From positions 1 through 38,525 of the forward strand of contig JBGTBQ010000069.1 of assembly GCA_041749275.1 (NCBI GenBank): DNA of 38,525 bases. Direction: 5' to 3'. This document shows, piece by piece, positions 15,230 to 23,671 of this stretch. The notes beneath the pieces are model-generated. The model did no database searches. It was not told the origin of the DNA and worked only from the letters and a program-made list of their open reading frames with translations. Within the stretch, counting starts at the first letter, position 1. Every line of letters begins with the position of its first letter. This stretch comes from JBGTBQ01 sp041749275 (GTDB lineage Bacteria; Acidobacteriota; Blastocatellia; Pyrinomonadales; Pyrinomonadaceae). Both the position numbers and the translations under genes were made by a program.

Positions 15230-17554
15230 TCATAGCCACTTGAAGACGCTGATGATGTCGGAGAAGTCGTCGCTCCAAATCTCGAACTTGTGTTTGCTCT
15301 CGTCGAGCGGCACGAAGCGCGCGTCGGCGGCGAGCGCGCCGAGGTCCGCGGGGCGGCGGGCGAGCGCGGCCCAGTGCGAAGGCTCCTTGCCGATGTCGGG
15401 TTCGTGCACGGTGTCATTGAAGACGCGCGCTTCAAGCCCCGCGTCCCGCGCCAGCCCGCCGACCACCGCCTCCAGATTGAGCGCGCGGTTCGAGACGTGG
15501 AAGGCGATGAGGCCGCCGGGCGCGAGCTTCGAGATGTAGAGCCGGAGCGCCTCGCGCGTCAGGAGGTGCGCGGGGATGGCGTCGGAGCTGAAGGCGTCGA
15601 GGATGATGAGGCCGTAATGGCCGTCGGGCGCGTCCCTCAATTTCAGACGCGCGTCGCCGAGGACGGTCTCGGCGGGCGCGGCGGCGCACCGCGAAAGATA
15701 GGTGAAATATGTCGGGTTGCGCGCGATGCGGTCAATCGCCGGGTCAATCTCGTAGAACGTCCAGCGCTCCCCGGCGCGCGAGTGGGCGATGCTCGCGCCC
15801 GCGCCCAATCCGACCGCCGCGACGTTCGGCGACGCGGGCCGCGCGTGGTAGGTCTCGAACACGGCGCCGAGCGGCCCCTGCCGGTGATAATAGGAGAGCG
15901 GCTCGCAGCGTCGCTCCTCGTCCGTATATTGCCGCCCGTGGAGCGTGCTGCCGTGCAGCAGCCGCCGCATGTTGTTCGCCGGGTCGTCAACGACGCGCAG
16001 CGTGCCGTAAAAATTTCGCCCGGCATACATCGTGCTGACGCGCGCGCCGGAGAAGAGCGCGATGGCGAGCATCACCGCGCCGAGGCCGAGCGCAAAACGC
16101 ACGGGCCGCCGCGCGAAGAAGTGGTTGAGGATGAGCAGCGGGATGCCGATCATGATCGCCGCGTCCTCGACCGGCTTGAGTCCGAGGCGCGGGACGTACA
16201 AGACCAGCCCGACGACGAGCGCGAAGATGGCGAGCGGAAACAGGATGTCGTTGCGCCACGCGCGCCCGTCATCGCGCGCCGCCGCGTCCTCCGCCAACTC
16301 CTTCACCTTAACTCCCTTCCATCCGATGATGAAGGAACGCTTCGCGCCCACGGGCCGGAGCGCGCAGGCGAGCACGACGGCGAGCGGGTATTCGGCGACG
16401 GAGTTGAAGACGAGCGGGGCGATGATGGCATTGAAGAGACCGCCGAGCACGCCGCCGACGGCGACCCACATGTAGAACTCCGCGAGGTGGCGCGCGGCGG
16501 GGCGTTCGCCGGCGAGTTGCCCGTGACAGACCATCGAGGCGACGAAGAGAAAGATGAGGTGGACGATGACGAGGAACCACACCGGCTCGGTCGCGCCCGA
16601 AAGATAGACGAGCGTCAGCAGGAGCGCCGCGCCGGGCAACACGACCGACATCCAGCGCCACGGTAAAACCTGTCGTTTGGCAAAGACCAGCACGAAGCTC
16701 AACAGGTAGATCGAGAGCGGGATGACCCAGAGCAGCGGCACGGCGGCCACGTCCGTCGTGATGTAAGTCGTCACGCCGAGCACGAGGCTCGAAGGCACGA
16801 ACGCGAGCAGCGTCCATCGGAGACGCTGCCGCGCCGTCACGTCGTCGCCTGCCGCCTCGACCTCATCGTTCTCGACAGCGGCGCTCTCATCAATCGTCGT
16901 TCGCCGGTCGCCCGTCGTTGCTTGCGGCGTCTCTCCGCGACGCGCGGCGAAGGCGCACGCGAGGATGAGCAGGGCCAGCACGCCGTAGCCCCATGCCCAA
17001 TACTTCTCCTGCTCGCCGAGCGTCCAGTTCGGCTCGACCAGCAGCGGGAAGCCGAGGAGCGCGAAGAGGCTCCCGACGTTGCTGGCCGCGTAAAGAAAGT
17101 AGGGGTCGTCCGCGGAGGCGTGGCGCGTCTTCGAGAACCACTTTTGCAGGAGCGGCGCGCTCGTCGAGACGGCGAAGAACGGCAGGCCCACCATCAAAAC
17201 CAAAGTGCCGAGCAACCACAACGTGGGATTGCCGCCTTCGTGGACGCCCCGCGCCGTCGCCTCCGAGATGCCGATGGGAAAGAAAAATGCGGCGGCGGCC
17301 AGCAAGGCCGCGTGCACGATCACCTGCCGCGCCGTCCCCAGCCAGCGCGTCACGGCGTTGACGTAGGCGTAGCCCGCGAGCAGCATCCCCTGAAAGAAGA
17401 GCATGCACGTGTTCCACACCGCGGGCGTCCCGCCCAGCAGCGGCAGCAGCAATTTCCCCACGAGCGGCTGCACCCAGAACAGGAGGAAGGCGCTCAGAAG
17501 GAGCGTGACGGTGAACAAGCCAGCTAACAAGTCGGTCTCCTCGGCACTCCCCAA
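15230..17554 (-). CDS. Fused MFS-like membrane domain / spermidine-synthase-like methyltransferase-fold protein
   Basis: 774 residues. The N-terminal about 500 residues hold a dozen or so hydrophobic helices (for example TVTLLLSAFLLFWVQPLVGKLLLPLLGG), typical of proteins annotated as fused MFS/spermidine synthase. The C-terminal about 220 residues form a Rossmann-like aminopropyl/methyltransferase domain with VAAVGLGAGASIAHS (SAM/dcSAM loop), a YEIDPAIDRIA acidic motif and GLIILDAFSSDAIPAHLLT. Whether it really makes polyamines is unknown; many such fusions lack a demonstrated activity. No ATG is available near the start. The frame opens with TTG at 17554-17552, immediately after the TGA stop of the small membrane gene (17555-17557), so translational coupling is likely. 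Internal TTG codons could also serve. Confidence 0.87.
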   Translation of the reverse strand: MGSAEETDLLAGLFTVTLLLSAFLLFWVQPLVGKLLLPLLGGTPAVWNTCMLFFQGMLLAGYAYVNAVTRWLGTARQVIVHAALLAAAAFFFPIGISEATARGVHEGGNPTLWLLGTLVLMVGLPFFAVSTSAPLLQKWFSKTRHASADDPYFLYAASNVGSLFALLGFPLLVEPNWTLGEQEKYWAWGYGVLALLILACAFAARRGETPQATTGDRRTTIDESAAVENDEVEAAGDDVTARQRLRWTLLAFVPSSLVLGVTTYITTDVAAVPLLWVIPLSIYLLSFVLVFAKRQVLPWRWMSVVLPGAALLLTLVYLSGATEPVWFLVIVHLIFLFVASMVCHGQLAGERPAARHLAEFYMWVAVGGVLGGLFNAIIAPLVFNSVAEYPLAVVLACALRPVGAKRSFIIGWKGVKVKELAEDAAARDDGRAWRNDILFPLAIFALVVGLVLYVPRLGLKPVEDAAIMIGIPLLILNHFFARRPVRFALGLGAVMLAIALFSGARVSTMYAGRNFYGTLRVVDDPANNMRRLLHGSTLHGRQYTDEERRCEPLSYYHRQGPLGAVFETYHARPASPNVAAVGLGAGASIAHSRAGERWTFYEIDPAIDRIARNPTYFTYLSRCAAAPAETVLGDARLKLRDAPDGHYGLIILDAFSSDAIPAHLLTREALRLYISKLAPGGLIAFHVSNRALNLEAVVGGLARDAGLEARVFNDTVHEPDIGKEPSHWAALARRPADLGALAADARFVPLDESKHKFEIWSDDFSDIISVFKWL

Positions 17555-17824
17555 TCACAGACTTTGAGGTGGTCGCCGATTTACTACGCGCCGAAAGCAC
17601 AGGCGTAGGACTGCGATGATGAGAATAAATGTATATCCAATCAGTAAGACGAACAGCAGGACTGCGCCGCAGGCATCCATGTAACCTTCGTGACAGCAGA
17701 ACGCCCTTTCACACAAGAGTATGCCTAATGAACTGGATAAGAGAAAGATAGGAAATGAAACGGCGAAAAAGAGCGCTGCCATGAGCAGCTTTAGCAAGAC
17801 GCCGCTTCGCATGAACCTGTTCAT
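17555..17824 (-). CDS. Small two-helix membrane protein
   Basis: 89 residues, unrecognised. Two hydrophobic segments (LLMAALFFAVSFPIFLLSSSLGIL and AVLLFVLLIGYTFILIIAVLRL) flank a short loop with four cysteines in CERAFCCHEGYMDAC. The C-terminus is basic (FRRVVNRRPPQ), so it is probably cytoplasmic. Its stop codon abuts the TTG start of the MFS/spermidine-synthase-like gene, which supports it being a real cotranslated gene. The ribosome-binding site before ATG 17824 is weak. Confidence 0.55.
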   Translation of the reverse strand: MNRFMRSGVLLKLLMAALFFAVSFPIFLLSSSLGILLCERAFCCHEGYMDACGAVLLFVLLIGYTFILIIAVLRLCFRRVVNRRPPQSL

Positions 17825-17826
17825 CC

Positions 17827-17964
17827 TAGATCGGTTTACACATCAGTGTGCGGACGGAGGTTTGGTCAGAACCGCCTGCGGTAGCGGGCGGTCTGTACCG
17901 TAACGTCAGACCGCCCGCTACCGCAGGCGGTTCTGACCCGTACATCCAAGTGAAATCCGATCTA
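17827..17964. repeat. Near-perfect nested palindrome (32-bp stem) between two minus-strand genes
   Basis: A perfect 32-bp inverted repeat (17864-17895 and 17907-17938) is separated by an 11-nt loop. Outside it lies a second inverted repeat of 15 bp with 13 matches, TAGATCGGTTTACAC at 17827-17841 and its partner at 17950-17964. The whole 138-bp unit encodes nothing. It lies 3 bp upstream of the 89-residue gene and 4 bp downstream of the VWFA gene stop. The outer repeats suggest a transposable or REP-type element; there is no adjacent T-run, so a simple terminator is unlikely. Confidence 0.7.
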
Positions 17965-17968
17965 AAAC

Positions 17969-20215
17969 TTACTTGACGACCTCGAAATCAATCCACTGCG
18001 TCGCCGCGCGGTACTTCTTGTCTTTGGCGAGCGCGTCGGCGACGACGACCTGCAAGAGATATTCGCCGGGCGGAAGACCAGCATTAAACGTGATGCGCGT
18101 GCCCACCATGAGGCGCTCCATGTCGGTCTGCTGGCGGGCGTCGAACGGCGTCTCGGCGCCCGTGTACACCACCTTGCCGTCACGGAAGAGACGGAACTGA
18201 GTCGTGAATTGCGGGCGGAGTGTGGCGCGGTCGAGCTTCGCGTTGTAGACCAGATAATAGAAGTCGGCCTGCGAACCTTGTTTGAAACGCCGCACCGCCG
18301 CGTTGCTTTGCGGGTCGGCTTCGGGCTGTTCTTCCTCCGCGGGTTTGTCCCGCGCGGGCGGCTGACCGGCGGCGGCGGCGGCCTCCGGGGGCGTGCCATG
18401 CATCACGATGCCGGAGAGCGCGAGCCGGTTCTTGCCGAGGTTCGGGACTTCGACGAACTGATTGGCCGAGCCGACGCGCGCGGTTGCGTGGTCGCGCACG
18501 GCGACGCGCAACTGGTAGGCGCCCGGCTTCTTGACCAAAACCTTCATCGTGTAGACCAGTCCGCCGCGCATCAACTCCTCGAACGCCTCGGCGCGCGCGC
18601 GCACCGTCTCGGTGCGATTCGTCTCCTGAATGACCTTGCCGTCGGCGCCGAAGGTAAAGACGACCACATCGAAGACAGCCTTGCGCCAACCGTCGGCCTC
18701 TTCTTCAAACTTGAATTTCGACACATCAATGTGCAGCAGCGAACTGAGGAAGTCGGTCTTCTTGCCTTCATTGCTGTAGAGCGAGGTCACGCGCACCGGG
18801 ATTTCGCCCGACGCGAACGGCGAGGTGAGCGCGGCGATGAGTTGCTGCTCGCGTGTGTGGCGGACGGGCCGCGCCTCCTCCTCGGTCACGCCGTAGAAAC
18901 CGCCGCGCGTCCGCAAGCGCAGCCCCGCGCGCGCGAGATTTACCTGAAGCTTGTGGAAGCGGACGCGCCCGTCTTTGGCGATGAAGAGTTCGTCGCTCGG
19001 TTTGAAGCCGATGAGATAGTAGCCCTTCTGGTCTTCGAGGACTTTGCGGACGCCGCCGCCGAGGTCATTCGAGTTTTTGATAGAGAAGCCGCCCGTCTGC
19101 CGCGCGAGATAGCTCATGCCGTCCTGCGTGTCGAAGAGTTCCGCGCGGCGGTCGGAGAGGCTCTGCTCGATCTCGGCGTCCGTCATCCCCGCCGTGTTGT
19201 CCGCCGCCGTCAAGCCAACCACTTGCAGGCCGCGCGCGTCAACCGTGTAGATGACGACCGAAGCGCGGTTTGCCAGATCGGTCAGGCGGCGCAAGGATTC
19301 GAGAATGCGCTGCGTGAAAGAGTTGTCGGCCCGGTTGTAGATGCTGAAGCCGTCGGAGAAGAGGATGACCGACTTGCGGCCCGGTAGTTCTTGCAGACCT
19401 CGGACGACGAAGTTGAGCGCGCCAAGCGTGCCGACCGAGAAAATCTCCTCGCGGAACTCGTCAATATCGTCCCCGCCGCGCCCTTCGGTGTCGCCGCCAC
19501 CCGACGCGATCCCCGCCTCTCTGCGCTCCTGCTCCAGCGGGTCGGCGGCGATGGGCGCGAAGGCGCTGACTCCGCCCCGGCCCGCCGGGTTCCACTTCAC
19601 GCGCTCGATGGCGGCGTAGAGCATACGCTTGTCCGAAGTGAATTGCTGGAGCGCGCCGACGCCCGCGCTCGTGCGGATGATCGCCACCAGATCGTCCGCG
19701 CGCATCTGCTGGTCAACGAACTTCTTGAGCGCCTGACGGACTTGGTTCGTACTCTCGAAGGAGGTGCCGAGGTCATCCACGACGAGCGCGATGGTGCGCC
19801 GCACCTGTTCGGGCTTGAGCCGCGCGGGCGGCACGGGCAACGCCGGGGTCGCCGTTTTGTCGGCGGGCGGCGCGGGTGTGGGCGGCGTCCCCGTCTCGGT
19901 CGAGACGTAAGAGAAGTTGGTGATCTCCTGTCGCTTGCCCCCGACCAGCACCTCGAAGTCCGCGGCGCGCAGGTCAATCACCTGCTGCCCCTTTTTGTCC
20001 GTCACGATGGCATCGAACTGGACGAGGTTCGAGGTGATGCGAACCACGTCCTCTTCGTCGCTTTGCGGCGTCGGCGTCGGTGTCGGCTGCTGAGAGTTGT
20101 TGACTGTAGGTTGCGGCGCCGGTCTCTGGCCGTCGTTCTGGCCGGCGACGGGCGCGTGTGCGGAGAAGATGAGAAGCAGCGATAAAGTTGCGGCGAATGA
20201 GGGTCGCTTTTTCAT
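17969..20215 (-). CDS. Secreted VWFA-related Acidobacterial domain protein
   Basis: 748 residues. A Sec signal (MKKRPSFAATLSLLLIFSAHAPVAGQ) leads into a Pro/Thr linker. The hallmark N-terminal strand-rich segment follows (VRITSNLVQFDAIVTDKKG, then DLRAADFEVLVGGKRQEI). The VWA domain begins RTIALVVDDLGTSFEST, in which the usual DxSxS is replaced by DDLGTS, as is common in this family (TIGR03436 type). A second half with beta-sandwich character ends the protein. The family is abundant in Acidobacteriota and of unknown function; presumed periplasmic or surface. It is transcribed divergently from the FKBP gene, with 166 bp between the two starts. The next gene on this strand, the small membrane protein, is separated from it by the palindromic element. 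Confidence 0.88.
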   Translation of the reverse strand: MKKRPSFAATLSLLLIFSAHAPVAGQNDGQRPAPQPTVNNSQQPTPTPTPQSDEEDVVRITSNLVQFDAIVTDKKGQQVIDLRAADFEVLVGGKRQEITNFSYVSTETGTPPTPAPPADKTATPALPVPPARLKPEQVRRTIALVVDDLGTSFESTNQVRQALKKFVDQQMRADDLVAIIRTSAGVGALQQFTSDKRMLYAAIERVKWNPAGRGGVSAFAPIAADPLEQERREAGIASGGGDTEGRGGDDIDEFREEIFSVGTLGALNFVVRGLQELPGRKSVILFSDGFSIYNRADNSFTQRILESLRRLTDLANRASVVIYTVDARGLQVVGLTAADNTAGMTDAEIEQSLSDRRAELFDTQDGMSYLARQTGGFSIKNSNDLGGGVRKVLEDQKGYYLIGFKPSDELFIAKDGRVRFHKLQVNLARAGLRLRTRGGFYGVTEEEARPVRHTREQQLIAALTSPFASGEIPVRVTSLYSNEGKKTDFLSSLLHIDVSKFKFEEEADGWRKAVFDVVVFTFGADGKVIQETNRTETVRARAEAFEELMRGGLVYTMKVLVKKPGAYQLRVAVRDHATARVGSANQFVEVPNLGKNRLALSGIVMHGTPPEAAAAAGQPPARDKPAEEEQPEADPQSNAAVRRFKQGSQADFYYLVYNAKLDRATLRPQFTTQFRLFRDGKVVYTGAETPFDARQQTDMERLMVGTRITFNAGLPPGEYLLQVVVADALAKDKKYRAATQWIDFEVVK

Positions 20216-20381
20216 AAAAGGCTAAGGGACGTTCGATGTCATTTCAAGTGCCCAAGCGCGGCGAAAGTGCGCCGCTCTTTTTAACGTCACGGAGTCTGCG
20301 TAGTTTCGTTTTCCCCGCTGGCGTTTGCGTGGCGGGTGTGCGAATCTTCAGGCCGGGGAGCAGCCGAGGAGAGAATTGATT

Positions 20382-20819
20382 ATGCCAGAACAGGCGCAAA
20401 ACGGCGATATCGTCCGCGTGCATTACACGGGGCGTTTGGAGGGCGGCGAGGTCTTCGACACTTCGGAAGGCGGCGAGCCGTTCGAGTTCGTCATTGGCAC
20501 GGGCCAAGCGATAGCCGGCTTCGACGAAGGCGTCAGCGGCATGAGCGTCGGCGAGAAGCGCCGCGTCGAGATCGAACCCGAAGACGCCTACGGGCCGCGA
20601 CGTGACGGGCTGGTCGCTCAACTCCCGCGCGAGTCCGCGCAGTTCCCCACCGAGCCGCAAGTCGGCGCGAACTTCATCATGCCGCTCCCCGACGGCCAGC
20701 AACTCGAAGTCGTCGTCACCGAAGTCTCGGACACACACATCACCATTGACGGCAACCACCCGCTCGCCGGACGCACACTGTTTTTTGACGTGGAATTGAT
20801 CGAGATAAAACGACAATGA
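20382..20819 (+). CDS. FKBP-type peptidyl-prolyl isomerase, SlyD-like
   Basis: 145 residues from the ATG at 20382, which has AGGAGA nine bases upstream; an in-frame start at 20325 lacks one. The protein opens GDIVRVHYTGRLEGGEVFDTS and contains GTGQAIAGFDEGVSGMSVGEKR, the FKBP active-site core. An insert-in-flap domain (about residues 70-120) and the closing NHPLAGRTLFFDVEL are those of SlyD-type FKBPs. It lacks the histidine-rich tail of E. coli SlyD, so nickel handling is unlikely. Predicted cytoplasmic folding helper that isomerises prolyl bonds. Confidence 0.93.
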   Translation: MPEQAQNGDIVRVHYTGRLEGGEVFDTSEGGEPFEFVIGTGQAIAGFDEGVSGMSVGEKRRVEIEPEDAYGPRRDGLVAQLPRESAQFPTEPQVGANFIMPLPDGQQLEVVVTEVSDTHITIDGNHPLAGRTLFFDVELIEIKRQ

Positions 20820-20885
20820 AATCGCTGGGCGCGCACGCTTCAAATAGAATGTCATGCTCCGCCGCGCTTGAGTTGACACTTTAGA

Positions 20886-20996
20886 GCGGGTTGAGAAATT
20901 GTTTCCAGCCGCGAAGCGGCGGCGTAGGCCAGACGTGGCACGTGCGGGATTCCTGCTCGATGCGCCTCCGGCGCAATGTTGAATTTCTCAACCCGC
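20886..20996. repeat. Inverted repeat flanking a GC-rich segment
   Basis: A perfect 15-bp inverted repeat, GCGGGTTGAGAAATT at 20886-20900 and its complement at 20982-20996, encloses about 80 bp containing smaller hairpins (CCGCGAAGCGG, GCGCCTCCGGCGC). It lies downstream of the FKBP gene and belongs to a gene-free stretch (20820-21215) together with the repeats at 21029-21098. No T-tract follows, so it is more like a dispersed element than a terminator. Confidence 0.55.
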
Positions 20997-21028
20997 GCTC
21001 AGAGCATGTCTAAAAAGCCCTGCGTCGT

Positions 21029-21098
21029 AGCTCCGTGAGGAGCGGAATGTTTATAGCCCATCGCGTGACACGAGGTCGCTGAAGCTCCGTGAGGAGCG
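21029..21098. repeat. Two copies of a short hairpin repeat
   Basis: The 16-mer AGCTCCGTGAGGAGCG occurs at 21029-21044 and again at 21083-21098, 54 bp apart. Each copy is itself a hairpin (GCTCC stem, GGAGC). The following 110 bp contains similar GC-rich hairpins (CCCCTCCGGGG and CCCCTCGCGGGG). The structure is that of a dispersed extragenic palindromic repeat family. No gene is supported in 20820-21215. Confidence 0.6.
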
Positions 21099-21215
21099 AC
21101 ATGGTAGGCGCTGCCGCCCCTCCGGGGCTTGAAAGAACAAGGGGAGCGCGGCGCGGGCGACAAACATTCCGCCCCTCGCGGGGCTTTTGAGACACGCGCT
21201 CAGAGAATTAGTCTC

Positions 21216-21701
21216 TTACACTTCGTCTTCCGGCGCGACACCGAAGTAATGCATCCACTCGTCGAGGTCTGCCGCGCCGACATTCTGACGCGGAGGACGA
21301 TCAGCGCTCTTCTCATCTGCCGCGCACGTTTCGTCGAGCCAGCGGCGGAACTCGCCGGAACTCATAACACGCGCACCGCACCGGCGCACGTAGTCGGCGA
21401 GTTGGCGGTCGGAGGTGACAACGACGAGCGTGCGCCGCTCGCGTGAGGCTTCGACCAGCAGTTTGATGCGTGCGTCCGCGTCCGAGCCGCGCGCGGCGTA
21501 GTAGACGCGCACGCCCATGAAGAGCGAGCCGTCGGGGAAGAACTCTTCCGGCGCGCCGTCGAACACCACGTCCAGCGTCACGCCCTTCACGCGCGCGAAC
21601 TTGGAAAGCTCCGTGAGCAGTCTACGCCGCGCGCCCGGCTTGTCCCTGTGCCAGCCGACGCGCTGCCCCATCACGTTGTTGCCGTCCACAAGATACGACA
21701 C
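21216..21701 (-). CDS. NYN-domain (YacP-like) PIN-fold RNase-like protein
   Basis: 161 residues. It opens with SYLVDGNNVMG, the first acidic motif of the NYN/PIN fold, and continues with LDVVFDGAPEE, YYAARGSDADARIKLLVEA and TLVVVTSDRQLADYVRRCGA, giving the four conserved acidic positions expected for metal-dependent RNA cleavage. This is the arrangement of YacP-like NYN proteins (Rae1 in Bacillus is a ribosome-associated example). A hydrophilic tail ends the protein. It begins 12 bp after the stop of the TonB-like gene, so the two are probably cotranscribed. Target RNA unknown. Confidence 0.85.
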   Translation of the reverse strand: MSYLVDGNNVMGQRVGWHRDKPGARRRLLTELSKFARVKGVTLDVVFDGAPEEFFPDGSLFMGVRVYYAARGSDADARIKLLVEASRERRTLVVVTSDRQLADYVRRCGARVMSSGEFRRWLDETCAADEKSADRPPRQNVGAADLDEWMHYFGVAPEDEV

Positions 21702-21713
21702 CGCGGCGCGCTC

Positions 21714-22667
21714 CTACTCAGGCTTGAAGTTGTAAGTCAGAATGCCGGAGACCTTCACCGGCTTGCCAGATAACAGCGTCGGCGAGAAACGCGCCTGCCG
21801 CGCGGCGGCGACCGCGGCGGCGCGCAGCAACGGATGCCCGCTGACGGCGGATGCGGAAATCACCTGACCCTGCTCGTCCACTTCAACCTGCACGACGACC
21901 GTGCCCTGCGCCTTCACTGCTTTCGCCACCGCCGGATAGGGCGGCTGCGGCAAACTCGTCGCTTTACCGTTCAGGACGCCGCCGCTGATTATCGGTTTGC
22001 CTTTCGTGCCGGGTGGAAGAGGAGGAGGCGGCGGCGGGGGGATGGCTCCGCCCTCGATTTCAGACCCGGTCGTGTTCCCGGTGGAGTCTTCCATGATGTT
22101 GATCGGTTCCTCTATGCCCTCGACTTTGACGAAGCCGTTCATGACGCGCCACACGCCTCCCTTGCGCTCCAGCGCGACGACGTAACGCCCGCTTCCCTTC
22201 GTCCCCTCGACCGACGCGGTGAAGCCGGCGGCGCCCGTGCCGTCGGGGTTCTCCTTGTAAGTGCCGAGCGGGAAACCGACCTCTTTAATCTCGCCGATCT
22301 TGTCGGCGACGGCGCGACTCCCCCTCAACTCATCCTCCGCCACACGGTACGCCTCGGAAGACTTGATGCTGCCCTTGAGCGCCCTGATGCCGAAGTATGC
22401 GGCGGCGCCCACGCCCACCCCGATGACGACCAAGATGCTGAAGACGATGAGCAGGATTTTCCCCGCGCGCGATTTACGTCGCGGCGGCTGGCGCGGCGCC
22501 GATTGCGCGCCCGCGCCCCAAGAAGGCGGCGCCTGATAGCTCGGCGGTGGATTGACCGGCGGCGGTGGCGTGTATGAAGCCTGCGCGGGCGGCGGCGCGG
22601 GGTTCCCGCATTTCGTGCAGAACTTCGTGAAGGGCTTCAACAGGTCGCCGCAGTAGTCGCAATTCAT
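21714..22667 (-). CDS. Zinc-ribbon, single-pass TonB-like (energy-transducer C-terminal domain) protein
   Basis: 317 residues. A zinc ribbon (MNCDYC...FCTKCGNP, cysteines 3, 6, 17 and 20) is followed by a Pro-rich spacer and a single hydrophobic span at about residues 68-92. A central extracytoplasmic region comes next (about 95-200, with TGNTTGSEIEGG), then a run of prolines and a TonB C-terminal fold (about 230-317) with YPAVAKAVKAQGTVVVQVEVDEQGQVISA and a VSGHPLLRAAAVAAARQARFSP core. A cytoplasmic zinc ribbon replaces the usual short TonB N-terminus, so coupling to ExbB/ExbD is doubtful. A role in envelope bridging is more cautious. The zinc-ribbon plus single-span design parallels the two proteins at 2757-6395, though the cysteine patterns differ. 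Confidence 0.85.
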   Translation of the reverse strand: MNCDYCGDLLKPFTKFCTKCGNPAPPPAQASYTPPPPVNPPPSYQAPPSWGAGAQSAPRQPPRRKSRAGKILLIVFSILVVIGVGVGAAAYFGIRALKGSIKSSEAYRVAEDELRGSRAVADKIGEIKEVGFPLGTYKENPDGTGAAGFTASVEGTKGSGRYVVALERKGGVWRVMNGFVKVEGIEEPINIMEDSTGNTTGSEIEGGAIPPPPPPPLPPGTKGKPIISGGVLNGKATSLPQPPYPAVAKAVKAQGTVVVQVEVDEQGQVISASAVSGHPLLRAAAVAAARQARFSPTLLSGKPVKVSGILTYNFKPE

Positions 22668-22807
22668 AGTCTTATCCTCCGCGGTCAGACAGGCTCGCCG
22701 AACGCGAGCGAGGCAATTGTGTGCCGGTCTGGGTTGTGATTATAAGGCCAGTTTGTGAGACGGCGCGAGAGGAATTCCTGACGCGGGGCGTTGAACGGCA
22801 TTCGATC

Positions 22808-22846
22808 CTCCGCGTTCTCCGCGCGCCCTCTGCGTTCTCCGCGTTA
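22808..22846. repeat. Short degenerate tandem repeats (TCCGCGTTC-type)
   Basis: Between the nth stop and the TonB-like start, a motif of the form CTCCGCGTT or CTCTGCGTT recurs four times in 40 bp. This is low-complexity repeat DNA of a kind widespread in GC-rich soil bacteria. No function is evident. Confidence 0.4.
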
Positions 22847-22894
22847 AAACTTTCTCATCCAATCACTCTCCATCCCACACGATTCGCTCTACTT

Positions 22895-23671
22895 TCAAAC
22901 TCGCTCTTGCCCGTAATCGCAGTATTCGACAATTGGACAACGCTCGCACAGAGGCTCGCGCGGGCGGCAGAGTTTGCGCCCGTGGCGAATGAGATTGACG
23001 TGGAAGGAGTAGAACTTACCGGCGGGCACGATGGCGCTCATGATCGCGTGGGCGCGCGAGTCGGAACACTTTTGCGGGACGAGTCCGACGCGGCGCAGGA
23101 TGCGAAAGATGTGCGTGTCGAGCGGGAAGACATCTTTGCGGCAGGCGAAGAGCAGTGTGCAGGCGACCGTCTTCGGGCCGATGCCGCGAAATTTCGAGAG
23201 GTACGCGACCGCCTCTTCCGCCGGCACGTCATGGAGGAACGAGAGGTCAAGCAGGCCACGCTCTTCTTTTATTTGCCGGAGCACGGCGCGGATAACCGTG
23301 GCCTTCTGATTGGCGAGGCCGCCCGCGCGGATCGTTTCGGCGAGCGTGGCTTCGCGTGCGCGCAGGACGGCTTCCCACGTGGGGAAGCGTTTTTTCAAAG
23401 CGGCAAAGGTGCGCTCGCTGTTCGTGTCGCTCGTCGCCTGCGAGAGGATCGTGGCGACGAGTTCGTCGAGCGGGTCGGCGCGGGGCGGGCGTTTGTTTAC
23501 GGGCACGCCATACGCGCGTTCGAGGTTCTGGATGATGTAACGGATCGGCTTCTCGTCGAGAGAGTCCGCCCTTTCTTCGCGCGCTTCGTCTTCCGGCGCG
23601 GCGAACTCAGCGGGCTGGCTCGTCTCACCGATCCGTCTTTCCGTCTTTCGACGCGGCGATGACACGCTCAT
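22895..23671 (-). CDS. nth: Endonuclease III (base-excision DNA glycosylase/AP lyase)
   Basis: 258 residues. It removes oxidised pyrimidines and cleaves the resulting abasic site. The helix-hairpin-helix is LSKFRGIGPKTVAC, with the catalytic Lys in GPK, followed by the catalytic Asp in PLDTHIFRIL. The [4Fe-4S] cluster motif is complete at the C-terminus: CRPREPLCERCPIVEYC with spacing C-x6-C-x2-C-x5-C. About 45 charged extra residues precede the core. The start at 23671 lies inside the 3' end of bshA (47-bp overlap), so translation of the two may be coupled. A shorter start using a non-ATG codon is possible, because the extra N-terminal segment is not conserved in the family. Confidence 0.92.
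   Translation of the reverse strand: MSVSSPRRKTERRIGETSQPAEFAAPEDEAREERADSLDEKPIRYIIQNLERAYGVPVNKRPPRADPLDELVATILSQATSDTNSERTFAALKKRFPTWEAVLRAREATLAETIRAGGLANQKATVIRAVLRQIKEERGLLDLSFLHDVPAEEAVAYLSKFRGIGPKTVACTLLFACRKDVFPLDTHIFRILRRVGLVPQKCSDSRAHAIMSAIVPAGKFYSFHVNLIRHGRKLCRPREPLCERCPIVEYCDYGQERV

Noticed and set aside
15290..16666. Plus-strand open frame of about 458 codons inside the MFS/spermidine-synthase-like gene
   Set aside because: Arg/Glu/Asp-biased shadow of the real gene; the minus-strand frame has recognisable domains.
18209..19387. Plus-strand open frame of about 390 codons opposite the VWFA-related gene
   Set aside because: Antisense shadow in GC-rich DNA; no recognisable domain.
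20880..21215. Possible CRISPR array
   Set aside because: Only two copies of a 16-mer with self-complementary sequence and unequal surroundings; no regular spacers and no cas genes.
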